This document shows, in pieces, positions 34,504 to 44,784 of a DNA stretch of 64,000 nt. The position numbers and the translations under genes were made by a program. The stretch covers positions 992,001-1,056,000 of the forward strand of contig CAWCMS010000002.1 of assembly GCA_963796675.1 (NCBI GenBank), in the 5' to 3' direction. The notes under the pieces are model-generated. The model had not been told where the DNA came from, did not search any database, and saw nothing but the letters and a program-made list of their open reading frames with translations. Each line of letters starts with the position of its first letter. Within the stretch, counting starts at the first letter, position 1. The DNA is from CAWCDJ01 sp963796675. GTDB lineage: Bacteria > Acidobacteriota > Terriglobia > Bryobacterales > Bryobacteraceae.

Positions 34504-34905
34504 TCAGCGCGTCCTAAAATGCCCGATAGGGCTCGTCGGACCATCAGGCTCGCCGTTAGCTCCGATGGAATCAACGGCGAAGTAATAGGTTGTCCGCGCC
34601 TTAAGGTTATTGAGCCGTACACGGAAGACCGTCGATGAGTGATCCGGGTTCAACCGGATCGGCGATTTGGCGGTCTCGATCAGGCGGCTTGGACTGATGC
34701 CATAGCGCACGATTCCGTAATGCACTGGAGAGCCGCCCGGGTTGTTCGTTGTCCATCTGATAATCGTCAAATACTCGGTAGCCAATTCGATTGTGGGACC
34801 TTGGATGATCCGTACCCGCACGGCTTTTGGAGTACTTGGACTTTCCTGCGCGAACAGGCTGCAGCTCAGGAGCGCGGTCGCCAGTATCCATCGCACTGAA
34901 GTCAT
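34504..34905 (-). CDS. Secreted fibronectin type III-like protein
   Basis: 133-residue protein. The ATG 34905 is selected because GAGGG lies six bases upstream and a signal peptide follows (MTSVRWILATALLSCSLFA). The mature part is one fibronectin type III-like domain (WTTNNPGGSPVHYGIVRYG through LKARTTYYFAVDSIGANGE), similar to the N-terminal domain of purple acid phosphatases but with no catalytic domain. It follows the MauG-like gene by 32 bases on the same strand, so it may be exported with it. Confidence 0.75.
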   Translation of the reverse strand: MTSVRWILATALLSCSLFAQESPSTPKAVRVRIIQGPTIELATEYLTIIRWTTNNPGGSPVHYGIVRYGISPSRLIETAKSPIRLNPDHSSTVFRVRLNNLKARTTYYFAVDSIGANGEPDGPTSPIGHFRTR

Positions 34906-34937
34906 GTTCATCCCTCGATCGCTTGCGTTCTGGCGCG

Positions 34938-36725
34938 CTACGGAATACGCGGGCTCGGGAGAGGCGCAACGCCGCAGATAGCTGAGGCGCAGGGCGGTAG
35001 AGGTGGGGTCGGGATCAGGAACTCGTTCCCTTGAGTCGCTGCCGAACCACCACTCATACAAACACCCGTAAAGGTATCGGCGTTGGCGTAAGTCCTCGTA
35101 AAGCCGTCCGACAACGTTTGCAGAAACATGACGATCTGATCCTCCTCGTGGTCCGTCAGGCCAAGATTACCCGTGGTCATATCGATATTGTTGCGTACCT
35201 CCGGCATAGGCCAGCAATCAACCTTTTCGGTCGTTCCTGCCGGGCAATGCCCGGAAGTGACAGGGTACGCATGCTTGTCGCGCGTATTATAGAAATGTAC
35301 GAGCTGCTTCAGGCTCTTGATATAGCCGTTGTGAAAGAACCCCTTCTGAAAATAGGGCCCGGGGGCCTCGGTGGTGGGGCACTGTGGCGGTGTCAACGCC
35401 ACGTCGCGCACGGTGGACGTCTGCATTTGACCGTCGACGGTTGGGGCGTATTGTCGCCAACTCACATTCGGGCTGGCATTGGAACCGAACCCGCCCCTAA
35501 GGAATGTCCCGAGTCCCAAGTCTCTATAACCGAAGCCGTAAGGATTGGGGGTATAACCATAGGAATCTGGTTTGGTTTGGTAATAGAAGGAGATGCCTGG
35601 ATTCAGAGGCAGGCCCTCGTTAGCCGAGCCGAAACATGTGAATAGAGGGTTCACGATTGCCTTGGTGCTGGTGTCGGTCTGACCCGGTTTCAGGGTGGTT
35701 CCTCTTCCGTCCAGGTGGCATGAATTGCAGTTGCCTTTGCCATCGAACAATTTGAAACCTGCCATCTCGTCCGAGGTGAGGGTGTATTTGCCGGCCAGAT
35801 AGGCGTCGAACTTAGACGAGAAAGGACTAACTTGCACGGACTGCTCATAGGCGTCAATGGACTGAGCCCAACGGTCATAAACCGTGTTTGCCCGGGTTCG
35901 ATCGGCAGCACTTAGACGAACCGGCGTGGCGCTCCCATGAAACACCGCAGCACCTCCAGGGATTGCGCAGATTTCCGCCGTGTCATTGGGAAAGCCGATA
36001 TCCAACGATCCTGCGCCCCATACCTCTTCGAAGAGAGGACGGTAGATCGCGTGCGAGAGCCGGAATGCGACGCAGGCCGTGTCAGGAAAGCCCATTTCCA
36101 GGGGGTCGACGGGCGGCCCTTGTGCTTGTTCGGCGTCGGGAGTCCTCAACTTATATCCGGTCGCACGAGAATCCCAGAAGTTTCCACCAAAGAACTGACC
36201 CTGTATCTGGTTGTACTGCAGTACCGGAAAGAATGGCGCATACGGGTGCCGCTGCGCGGTCCGTTTGCCGGCCCGAAGGTGAGCTGTTCCCGGAAACCCG
36301 ATCATTGTAAGGTTGACCGACGGGATCGGCCCGCTAAAGCCGGCGTACGGCATGTGGTAGGATGCGCACGCCTCATTCCTGTTGGGTGAAATATTCTTGT
36401 CGAAAAGCATTACCTCGCCGAGTGTTTCTACCAGTTCGGTCCCGGTATTTTCAAGGACTTGCGGCTGGCCTGCCAGGATCGCAGGCGTCAAGGCATGCCA
36501 TCGTGAGAGCGCGCGTTTTTCGATGACATCTACCTCGCGCACTACCCGGGCTATCTCGGAACTCAGATTTGAGGGTAGGATGCCAGGCGGGTAAGGGTTG
36601 TAATCCGACACAGATCGAGGACTCTGCCGGGGCGGCGCGACAGCCCTCCGCGAGCGCAGTGATATCCACAATCCTAGTGCGCACGCCCCGGCAATGGTAA
36701 GTGCCATCAACGTTCGCTGGCTCAT
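34938..36725 (-). CDS. MauG/cytochrome-c-peroxidase-like protein with altered first haem motif
   Basis: 595-residue exported protein with an N-terminal anchor. The fold follows the di-haem peroxidase/MauG plan: GEVMLFDKNISPN before the first haem, GFSGP and FWDSRATGY segments, and CNSCH (about residue 333) as the second haem site. The first site reads CASYH (residues 120-124, Tyr codon at 36357-36359) where CASCH is expected, one base from normal. A single thioether or loss of one haem is predicted. The C-terminal half extends with a Gly/Pro-rich region and a late Cys-rich tail (PPCASAICG). Oxidase or peroxidase activity on an unknown partner. Confidence 0.85.
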   Translation of the reverse strand: MSQRTLMALTIAGACALGLWISLRSRRAVAPPRQSPRSVSDYNPYPPGILPSNLSSEIARVVREVDVIEKRALSRWHALTPAILAGQPQVLENTGTELVETLGEVMLFDKNISPNRNEACASYHMPYAGFSGPIPSVNLTMIGFPGTAHLRAGKRTAQRHPYAPFFPVLQYNQIQGQFFGGNFWDSRATGYKLRTPDAEQAQGPPVDPLEMGFPDTACVAFRLSHAIYRPLFEEVWGAGSLDIGFPNDTAEICAIPGGAAVFHGSATPVRLSAADRTRANTVYDRWAQSIDAYEQSVQVSPFSSKFDAYLAGKYTLTSDEMAGFKLFDGKGNCNSCHLDGRGTTLKPGQTDTSTKAIVNPLFTCFGSANEGLPLNPGISFYYQTKPDSYGYTPNPYGFGYRDLGLGTFLRGGFGSNASPNVSWRQYAPTVDGQMQTSTVRDVALTPPQCPTTEAPGPYFQKGFFHNGYIKSLKQLVHFYNTRDKHAYPVTSGHCPAGTTEKVDCWPMPEVRNNIDMTTGNLGLTDHEEDQIVMFLQTLSDGFTRTYANADTFTGVCMSGGSAATQGNEFLIPTPPLPPCASAICGVAPLPSPRIP

Positions 36726-36749
36726 CAGTTGTTACTTAGAACCTAACTC

Positions 36750-37832
36750 TCAGCCGGACCACCTATTCCCGCGGAGGTCCTTCCACCTTCCGCCTTCCGC
36801 GAAGTCCTCAGGGTGTAACACTCTCTGACGCGGGTCCTCTGCCGTGTCGAGTTGAAGGACCATCCACTTCGGATACGGAATACCGGGATCCGAGACCTCG
36901 TCCAGCAGGCGCACATCTTCAGTGGAGAGTCGAAGGTCCACAGCGCTGATGTTGTCCTCCAGGTGCTCAGGTTTTCGGGCGGCGACTATCACGCTGCTCA
37001 CGGCCCGGCGCGTCAGCAGCCACGCGAGGGCCACACGAGCGGGGCTTGCGGTGTGGCGTTTGGCGATTTCTTTCACCGTATCGACGATCTTGTAACCTTT
37101 TTCCTTATCAAAAGGCACGAACTGGCCCGCCTCCGCGAAACGTGTTCCAGCGGGCGCCGGGTTGTTACGGCTATACTTGCCGCTCAGGAAACCTCCGGCC
37201 AGCGGACTCCAGACCAGAATGCCGATATTGTAGTACTCCGCAAACGACTGGAACTCGTACTCAAGCTCCCGGCCGACCAGGCTATAGTACATCTGCGCCG
37301 TGACATACTTTTCCAGGCCGAGATGTTCCTGAAGCATCACTGCAGTCGCGGCCTGCCATGCCATCAGATTGGAGAGTCCGAGATAGCGGACTTTCCCCTG
37401 GCGCACGAGATCGTTCAAGGTGCGCAGCGTTTCCTCCAAAGGGGTGTTGCTATCCCATCCGTGCACCTGGTAGAGGTCGATGTAATCAGTTTGCAACCTG
37501 CGCAGACTCGCCTCCACTTCGCGCATGATGTTTACCCGGGTAGCGCCACTCCGGTTGAAGTTCTCACCCATGGGCAGCCGGACCTTAGTGGCCAGCACCA
37601 GCTCTTCTCTGATGCCCTTGACGGCGTTACCTAAGAGCGTTTCGCTCTCACCTAAGCTGTAAACATCCGCCGTATCGATGAAATTGATGCCCCTGTCCAG
37701 CGCCAGTTGAACCATCCGCGTGGTTTCCTCCTGGCCAAGGTTGCCCATCTTCATTTTGCCGCCGAACTGCATCGTGCCCAATGCCACCTCACTTACGATG
37801 AGCCCGGTATTTCCCAGCTTCCGGTATTTCAT
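36750..37832 (-). CDS. Aldo/keto reductase
   Basis: 360-residue TIM-barrel NADPH oxidoreductase; start 37832 gives the usual MKYRKLGNTGLIVSEVALGTM. The catalytic tetrad is recognisable: Asp and Tyr in DTADVYSLGESE, Lys in VLATKVR and His in YQVHGWD. Family members reduce aldehydes and ketones, including sugar and quinone derivatives. The extended C-terminal end (DPRQRVLHPEDFAEGG) is typical of the YajO/AKR11-like subgroup. It lies 55 bases downstream of lactate dehydrogenase on the same strand. Confidence 0.9.
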   Translation of the reverse strand: MKYRKLGNTGLIVSEVALGTMQFGGKMKMGNLGQEETTRMVQLALDRGINFIDTADVYSLGESETLLGNAVKGIREELVLATKVRLPMGENFNRSGATRVNIMREVEASLRRLQTDYIDLYQVHGWDSNTPLEETLRTLNDLVRQGKVRYLGLSNLMAWQAATAVMLQEHLGLEKYVTAQMYYSLVGRELEYEFQSFAEYYNIGILVWSPLAGGFLSGKYSRNNPAPAGTRFAEAGQFVPFDKEKGYKIVDTVKEIAKRHTASPARVALAWLLTRRAVSSVIVAARKPEHLEDNISAVDLRLSTEDVRLLDEVSDPGIPYPKWMVLQLDTAEDPRQRVLHPEDFAEGGRWKDLRGNRWSG

Positions 37833-37887
37833 TCTCACGCTCTTTCTAGCGCAGCGCCGAGCCTCGGCGAGCGCCCGGCACAACCCT

Positions 37888-38844
37888 TCAGTTCGCTATG
37901 GTCGCCTCTTCTATTACAGCGATCTGATTCTGGATCGATTTGGCCGATTTCGTCAGAGCTTCACTTTCCGCGGGGTCCAACTGAAGCGGCACCATGCCGC
38001 CGATTCCCTCAGCGTTGACAATCGTCGGGAAGCTCATGCTCACATTACCGAGACCAAGAATTTCCGGCACTTGACTGCCCACTGTGAGCACGGTGTTCTG
38101 GTCTCGCAAGATGCTGCGCACTACGCGCACCAGCCCCGAGGCAATGCCGTAGAACGTCGCACCCTTCATTCCTACGATGCGATAGTAGGCGTTCCGCGTT
38201 CTCAGCGCCATCTCATCGAGGGCTGCCTTGTCGTAGGCGACACCACGCACACGACAGAACTCCTGGACCGGCAATCCGGCAATCCTTGCCGCGGACCACA
38301 CGGGAACCTGCGAGTCCCCGTGCTCACCGACGATATACGCGTGTACGCTCTGCGGGTCGATACCATAATGGTCGCCGAGGAGTACCCGCAGCCGGGCCGT
38401 ATCCAGAATTGTGCCCGATCCCACCACGCGGTTGGGTTCGAAGCCCGAAAGCTTTCGTGCGTAATGCGTCAGCGCATCCACAGGATTCGTGGCAACCAGC
38501 AGAATCCCTGTTGGTCTTGCCGCGGCGATCTTGGGAATCACGTCACGAAAAATCGCCGCATTCTTCTTCAGCAGGTCGAGACGCGTTTCGCCCGGTGCCA
38601 GCCCGGCACCCACCGCGACCACAATCACCTTGGCAGTCGCGCAATCCTCAAAATCGCCCGCGCGCACCAGGGTGGTGTGCGACCAAGGTTCGGCGTGGCT
38701 TATATCCTCCGCTTCGCCTTCGGCTTTCTTGCGATCACGATTAATCAGTACGATGTCGGCAGCCAACCCTGACAACAACAGCGCGTATGCCGTCGTAGCA
38801 CCTACATTGCCAACGCCCACTATCGCCACACGGTCCTTTGACAT
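37888..38844 (-). CDS. ldh: L-lactate dehydrogenase
   Basis: 318-residue NAD-dependent dehydrogenase of the LDH/MDH superfamily. VAIVGVGNVGATTAYALL is the Rossmann start, NPVDALTHYARKLSGF and GTILDTARLRVLL the substrate loop with catalytic residues, and the active-site His lies in IVGEHGDSQVPVW. The active-site loop reads GAGLAPGETRLDLL, with Gln replaced by a small stretch near the usual pyruvate-selective Q of LDH, so malate as substrate cannot be fully excluded; overall similarity favours LDH. Confidence 0.85.
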   Translation of the reverse strand: MSKDRVAIVGVGNVGATTAYALLLSGLAADIVLINRDRKKAEGEAEDISHAEPWSHTTLVRAGDFEDCATAKVIVVAVGAGLAPGETRLDLLKKNAAIFRDVIPKIAAARPTGILLVATNPVDALTHYARKLSGFEPNRVVGSGTILDTARLRVLLGDHYGIDPQSVHAYIVGEHGDSQVPVWSAARIAGLPVQEFCRVRGVAYDKAALDEMALRTRNAYYRIVGMKGATFYGIASGLVRVVRSILRDQNTVLTVGSQVPEILGLGNVSMSFPTIVNAEGIGGMVPLQLDPAESEALTKSAKSIQNQIAVIEEATIAN

Positions 38845-38951
38845 GTCTTTACCTGCCTATTTTCAAGAGCAGCGTACCCATGCTATTGAGGTTATTCCAG
38901 AAGGCCGGCAGATGGAGGCGGGCGCCTGTTTGGAAAGTGCTATTTCATAGG

Positions 38952-40264
<1,313 letters not shown>

Positions 40265-40268
<4 letters not shown>

Positions 40269-41085
40269 GATGAAATCAGAATTGAAAAACTTCCGATGGC
40301 TTGTGCTGCTCCGCGATCGCCAGACGCGTCGGCAAGGCCGCGCTGTTCGAGCGCCTGGGTGGCGACCATCCGCACGATCTCCGGATGATTGTTCTGCTCG
40401 CTCAGATGGCCCAGGACCAGATTGGCGGTCGACGAATCCAGATCTTCGGTCAGAAATCGGACATCCCCAGGTTCGAAAGGTGCCCCACCCGGCTCATCAC
40501 GCGCTGCTTCACCCTCCACGGATACGGCCCGACCTTCAGCATGTCGAGATCGTGATTCGCTTCGAGCAGCAGCAGGTCGGTGCGCCGCAGATGGAACTTG
40601 ATGGAATCGGGCACATAGCCCAGATCGGTGGCGATGCCGATGCGCACGCCCTCCGCCTCGAAGCAGAAGCCCACCGGATCGCACGGCATCGTGCGGAATG
40701 CTGAAGCTCTGCACTTCGATATCGCCGATGCGAAAAGCGGCGCCGGCCTGAAAGGTCTCGAGGCGCGGGCTGGCGTTCGCCCCAGTCGATGGCGGGCGCG
40801 GTCAGGCGCGTCATGTAAATGGCGGCGCTCAGTTTCTTGCTTGCGCGCCAGCACCGGCAGGCCGGCGACATGATCGGAATGCTCGTGGGTGATCAGGATG
40901 GCGTCGATGCGTCGCAGGTCTTCCCCGATAGCGGCCAGCCGCTTGGCCAGTTCCCTCATGCTCAGGCCGGCGTCCACCAGAATGCGCGTATTTTCGGTGG
41001 CCAGCAGGGCGGCATTTCCGGAACTGCCGCTGGCCAGCACGCAGAATTTGACGATAGCCGCCTCCCTCGACTCTTCAGAATACAC
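40265..41085 (-). pseudogene. MBL-fold metallohydrolase (YycJ/WalJ-like), multiply frameshifted
   Basis: Pieces in three frames give a metallo-beta-lactamase-fold protein of about 270 residues. VKFCVLASGSSGNAALL and the HXHXDH motif in ILITHEHSDHVAGLP open the fold; SFSIPHDAV, DPVGFCFEAEGVRIGIATDLGYV and LLLLEANHDLDML complete it, ending VRFLTEDLDSSTANLVLGHLSEQNNHPE. Such proteins are hydrolases near cell-wall and DNA-related genes in other phyla. Frame breaks occur near 40835, 40755, 40690 and 40460. A strong GGGAGG site lies upstream of an ATC triplet at about 41055, which could be a corrupted start. Its stop overlaps purB. Confidence 0.75.
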
Positions 41086-41191
41086 CGAAATGACCTAAAA
41101 CAGAACCATGCCGGAATGTTCCGCCCCGAGGCGTGGCGGGATCCGCCCACCGTGTCGGCAGCCTCACAAAATTCGCGAAGAAGACGTCCGA

Positions 41192-41219
41192 TTGTCACGG
41201 ATTTGCGTTACGGTATAGA
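41192..41219 (+). promoter_or_regulatory. Candidate sigma-70-type promoter
   Basis: TTGTCA (41192-41197) and TATAGA (41214-41219) are separated by 16 bases and precede the ATG at 41239 by 19 bases, with AGAAGG as a likely ribosome binding site at about 41227-41232. The hexamers match four to five positions each of the TTGACA/TATAAT consensus. The region is the divergent gap between the MBL hydrolase and the BamD/POTRA gene. Confidence 0.45.
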
Positions 41220-41238
41220 AAGTGCCAGAAGGTCTCGC

Positions 41239-41820
41239 ATGAAGCTCCCTCTGAGCTTGCTTCTGCTGTCCTTGACGGCGCTGCCCCTGGCGGCGACCGA
41301 TCCCGCCGGGCACCTCTTTTCCCACGGCATCAGGCTCGCCGAGCGCGGCAAATTCGCCAGCGCGCGGGCAGCGCTCGAGATGCTCATCAAGACTTATCCG
41401 GAGAGTCCCTTAGCCGCCGAAGCCAAAGACGAAATCGACGCTTCTTTGCTGCTCCAAGAAGGCCAGGAGCGACTGAAAAGCGGCCGCGGCGAGACAGCGC
41501 AGGTCGCGCTGCACACGCTGCTCTCGGTCTATCCCGAGAGCAGCCTGGCGAAGCAGGCGAAAGAAACCATGCGGAAGGCCGCAGCCACCATCCCCACAGT
41601 GCGTTCCATCCGCTTCGAGAATTTCCCGTCCATCTCGCCCGAAGAGATCCAGCAACGCTTCGACCAGCAGGAGATTGGCCTCGCGACGCAGAAGCCTTAC
41701 GACCCACGCGACATCGAGGAGGCTCGCAAGGTGCTGGCCGAACTCCTCGCGAGGCCGGTCGAAGCTCGCACCCGCGTGGCCGCCCGCAACGTCGACGTAA
41801 CATTCATCGCGAAGAACTGA
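41239..41820 (+). CDS. Secreted BamD-like TPR protein with POTRA-like C-terminal segment
   Basis: 193-residue protein with a signal peptide (MKLPLSLLLLSLTALPLAA). Residues about 25-115 hold two BamD-type TPR units (HGIRLAERGKFASARAALEMLIKTYPESP and QEGQERLKSGRGETAQVALHTLLSVYPESS), which in BamD bind outer-membrane protein partners. The C-terminal 75 residues resemble one POTRA module: VRSIRFENFPSISPEEIQQRF, then KPYDPRDIEEARKVLAELLARP and a final strand RNVDVTFIAKN. No lipobox is apparent, so it would be periplasmic. A fused BamD-BamA-like adaptor is suggested. Confidence 0.78.
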   Translation: MKLPLSLLLLSLTALPLAATDPAGHLFSHGIRLAERGKFASARAALEMLIKTYPESPLAAEAKDEIDASLLLQEGQERLKSGRGETAQVALHTLLSVYPESSLAKQAKETMRKAAATIPTVRSIRFENFPSISPEEIQQRFDQQEIGLATQKPYDPRDIEEARKVLAELLARPVEARTRVAARNVDVTFIAKN

Positions 41821-41847
41821 CGGCCAGCACGGGCTCCCCGAAAACCG

Positions 41848-42375
41848 TTACCCTTCCGCGCGGCTCCACTCGCGGATGCGGCCGATTTCCGTCTCGTTGA
41901 TGTGCAGGTACTGCAGGAACTCCTGGTGCTCTTCCGGAGCGGCCTTTTCGAACTCGGTGTGCCAGCGCCGCATGTCCTTTTCGTTGAAACCGGCGGCCTG
42001 CATGATTGCGACCCACTTTTCTTTTGTCATCATTTCATCTCTCCATAGGGAACGGTTGGTTTGTAGTAGCCTGGCGATCGACCGTTGGTGCTCACGCAAC
42101 GCCGCGATCTCGGCACCGAGTTCGATGAAACGGCGCTTCAAAACGGCAGTGGCGTCCCCTTCCGGACGATTCAGGATGGCGCGAATATCTTCCAGTTTCA
42201 GGCCGGCCTCGCGGTAGACGCAGATCTGGCGCAGACGAGCCAGATCCGTGGCGCCGTAGCGGCGGTAGTTGCCCTCCGTCCGCCCGGGGCGCCGCAACAG
42301 ACCGATCGATTCGTAATAGAGCAGCGTGCTGCGGCTCAGGCCGCACGCGCCGGCCAACTTCGAAACGGTATACAT
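41848..42375 (-). CDS. MerR-family transcriptional regulator
   Basis: 175-residue regulator. The N-terminal MerR winged-helix is complete: YTVSKLAGACGLSRSTLLYYES, GLLRRPGRTEGNYRRY and LARLRQICVYREAGLKLEDI. A coiled-coil helix follows (RFIELGAEIAALREHQRSIARLL). The C-terminal third (EKWVAIMQAAGFNEKDMRRWHTEFEKAAPEEH) is helical and acidic and has no clustered cysteines, so a metal sensor is unlikely; an organic ligand or partner is possible. The gene is divergent from the APC transporter and the 158-base gap holds an inverted repeat. Confidence 0.88.
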   Translation of the reverse strand: MYTVSKLAGACGLSRSTLLYYESIGLLRRPGRTEGNYRRYGATDLARLRQICVYREAGLKLEDIRAILNRPEGDATAVLKRRFIELGAEIAALREHQRSIARLLQTNRSLWRDEMMTKEKWVAIMQAAGFNEKDMRRWHTEFEKAAPEEHQEFLQYLHINETEIGRIREWSRAEG

Positions 42376-42414
42376 ACGCTCCAGTTCCTACTCTCAACCC
42401 GCAAGTTCTAGACA

Positions 42415-42447
42415 GGTCAAGCGATTTTGCAACCTGAACTACAAAAT
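42415..42447. promoter_or_regulatory. Candidate MerR operator and promoter element
   Basis: ATTTTG (42424-42429) and CAAAAT (42442-42447) form a perfect 6-bp inverted repeat with a 12-base spacer. On the minus strand TTGACC (42420-42415) follows it and would be a -35 element for merR, whose start is at 42375; the -10 region is poor, as is usual for MerR-controlled promoters. The transporter on the plus strand would be the natural target. Confidence 0.35.
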
Positions 42448-42533
42448 GAGTATTGTGTGCCGGTTACCGCATCAGCGGGCAGCCGGGGTCGTTATTACGA
42501 TAAGATACAGAATCACACGTATTTGCGAACCGA

Positions 42534-44744
42534 ATGCCCCCGGAATCCAACCGATCCACCACCACGAAAGTAGTCGTCGCCACCACCGTCGCCCTCTCCT
42601 TCATCTCCTTCTGGCGAGCCGCCGCCATCGTGCTGAGCGATCTGGCCTCGTCCGCGTTTTACGCCGGCGGCATCGCCGAGCACGCCATCGGCAAAAGCGC
42701 GCCCTGGTTCATTCTCGCCGTCATGCTGTTCAGCTTCGCCGTCCGCTCCGTCTACATGGAGTCGAGCAGCATGTTCGTGCGCGGCGGCGTGTACGTCGTG
42801 GTGCGCGACGCCATGGGCCCACTTCGTGGCCCGGCTCTCGGTCTCCTCGCTGATCTTCGATTACATCCTCACCGGCCCCATCAGCGTGGTCAGCGCCGGC
42901 CAGTACCTGGGCCGCCTGCTCAACGAGATCGCCGACCTCGCGCACCGCCGGGTCGCATATCAACCCGAACTTCTTTCGCGGCCGGCTTCGGCGTCCTGGT
43001 CACCGTCTACTTCTGGTGGAGCAACATCAAGGGCATTCACGAATCGAGCGGCAAAGCCCTGCGCATCATGCAGATCACCACGGTCATGGTGGTGGTCTTC
43101 CTGATCTGGTGCCCGATCACCATGCTGCTGCGCCGCACATTCAGCTTCCGCCCGCTCCCATGCCCGCGAATCTGCATTCTCGCCGGAATCGCTGGGCTGG
43201 TTCCGCGGCACCATCTTCCCGCAATATCGGCGCCATCGCGATCATCATCGCCTTCGGCCACTCCCTGCTCTCCATGAGCGGATTCGAGACGCTGGCCCAG
43301 GTGTATCGCGAAATCGCCTATCCCAAGCTGAAGAATCTGCGCATCACCGGGCCACATCGTCTGCATCTATGCGTGATCTGCACCGGCGTCATCACGCTGT
43401 TTGCCGGCATGATCATTCCCGACGCGGTCCGGCCGCAGTATGTGGACAACCTGCTCGGCGGCCTGGCGATGCACCTGGCCGGACCGCCGCTGCTCCGGCT
43501 CTGCTTCCACGTCTTCGTCGTGATCGTCGGCGTGCTGATCCTCTCCGGCGCCGTCAACACTTCCATCATCGGCGCCAACGGCGTGATGAACCGCGTTGCC
43601 GAAGACGGCGTCCTGCTCGACTGGTTCCGCAAGCCGCACCGCCGGTTCGGCACCACCTACCGGATCATCAACCTGATCGCGATCCTGCAGGTCGGCGACC
43701 ATCCCGCTCAGCCGCGGCGACGTCTATCTGCTCGGCGAAGCCTACGCCTTCGGCGTGGTCTGGAGCTTCTTCCTCAAATCCCTGGGCGTGCTGGTGCTCC
43801 GCTACCACCGCCACGACCAGGAGTACAAGGTTCCCTTGAATCTCCGGATCTGCGGCAAGGAGATTCCCGATCGGCCTGGCCGCTACCACTCTGATCCTCT
43901 TCCTGGTGGCCATCGCCAATCTCTTCTCGAAACAGATCGCCACCATCTACGGCGTCACTTTCACCGTCGTCTTCTTCGTGCTTTTCACGGTTTCCGAACA
44001 CGATCAACCTGCAAGAAACGGAGCGCGGCGCACCATGCCTGGAAGAATTCAATCTGGACATGCGGCCCGATATTTCGGCCGATCCTGCACGCGCGCCCCG
44101 GCTGCGTCCTGGTGGCGGTTCGCGATTACAACCACCTGGCGCACCTGCACAGCGTTCTCGAAAAAACCAACCTGCGCCGCCACGATATCGTGGTCATGAC
44201 CGTACGCCCCGTCTCCACCGGCGCCGGCGAATACGAACTCTCCGACAAGCAGCTCTTCTCCGACTACGAACAGGAGCTGTTCTCGCAGCGTGGTCACCGT
44301 GGCCGAAAAGGAAGGCAAGACCGTCGACCTGCTGGTCGTGCCCGGCGTCGATCCCTTCGATGCCATGGTGCAGACGGCCTCGCGGCTGCAAGCCTCGCGC
44401 CTGGTCACCGGCGTTTCCGCCCGCATGGATTCCGAGGAACTGGCCGCCGCATCGGCCTCGCCTGGGAGCATCTGCCCGAGCCGCGGCATGCCTTCTCGCT
44501 CGAAATCATCAGTCCGGGCCGGCCGTCGGTCTACGTCAACCTGGGGCCGCATCCGCCGCGTCTGTGGCCGGAGGATGTCGACCGCGCCCACGAAATCTGG
44601 CTGCGCCTCACCGAAAACTTCGGTTCCCGCCTGCACCATCGCGACGTCATCGGCGTCGCCCTCCGGCGCCTGGAGAAGGACCTGGAAGGCGAACGCCGCG
44701 AGGAGGCTCTCAAAGACCTGGACAGCGAACTCCGTAAGGGTTGA
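42534..44744 (+). pseudogene. APC-superfamily transporter with C-terminal soluble domain, multiply frameshifted
   Basis: An amino-acid/polyamine/organocation permease of about 735 residues can be pieced together from at least ten frame segments. The start at 42534 opens KVVVATTVALSFISFWRAAA with a first helix, then SSAFYAGGIAEHAIG, and later segments (GAIAIIIAFGHSLLSMSGFET, NTSIIGANGVMNRVAEDG) give the 12-helix core. The last ~210 residues (PGCVLVAVRDYNHLAHLHSVL, DIVVMTVRPVSTGAGEYEL, VDLLVVPGVDPFDAMVQTASRLQASRLVTG) look like a universal-stress-protein fold. Substrate unknown. Frameshifts are near 42825, 42955, 43200, 43350-43370, 43690, 43870, 44010, 44085, 44285 and 44450. Confidence 0.8.
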
Positions 44745-44784
44745 CGCCACCCGCCGGCGGCACCGTTGTACTACTCTGGTAGCC

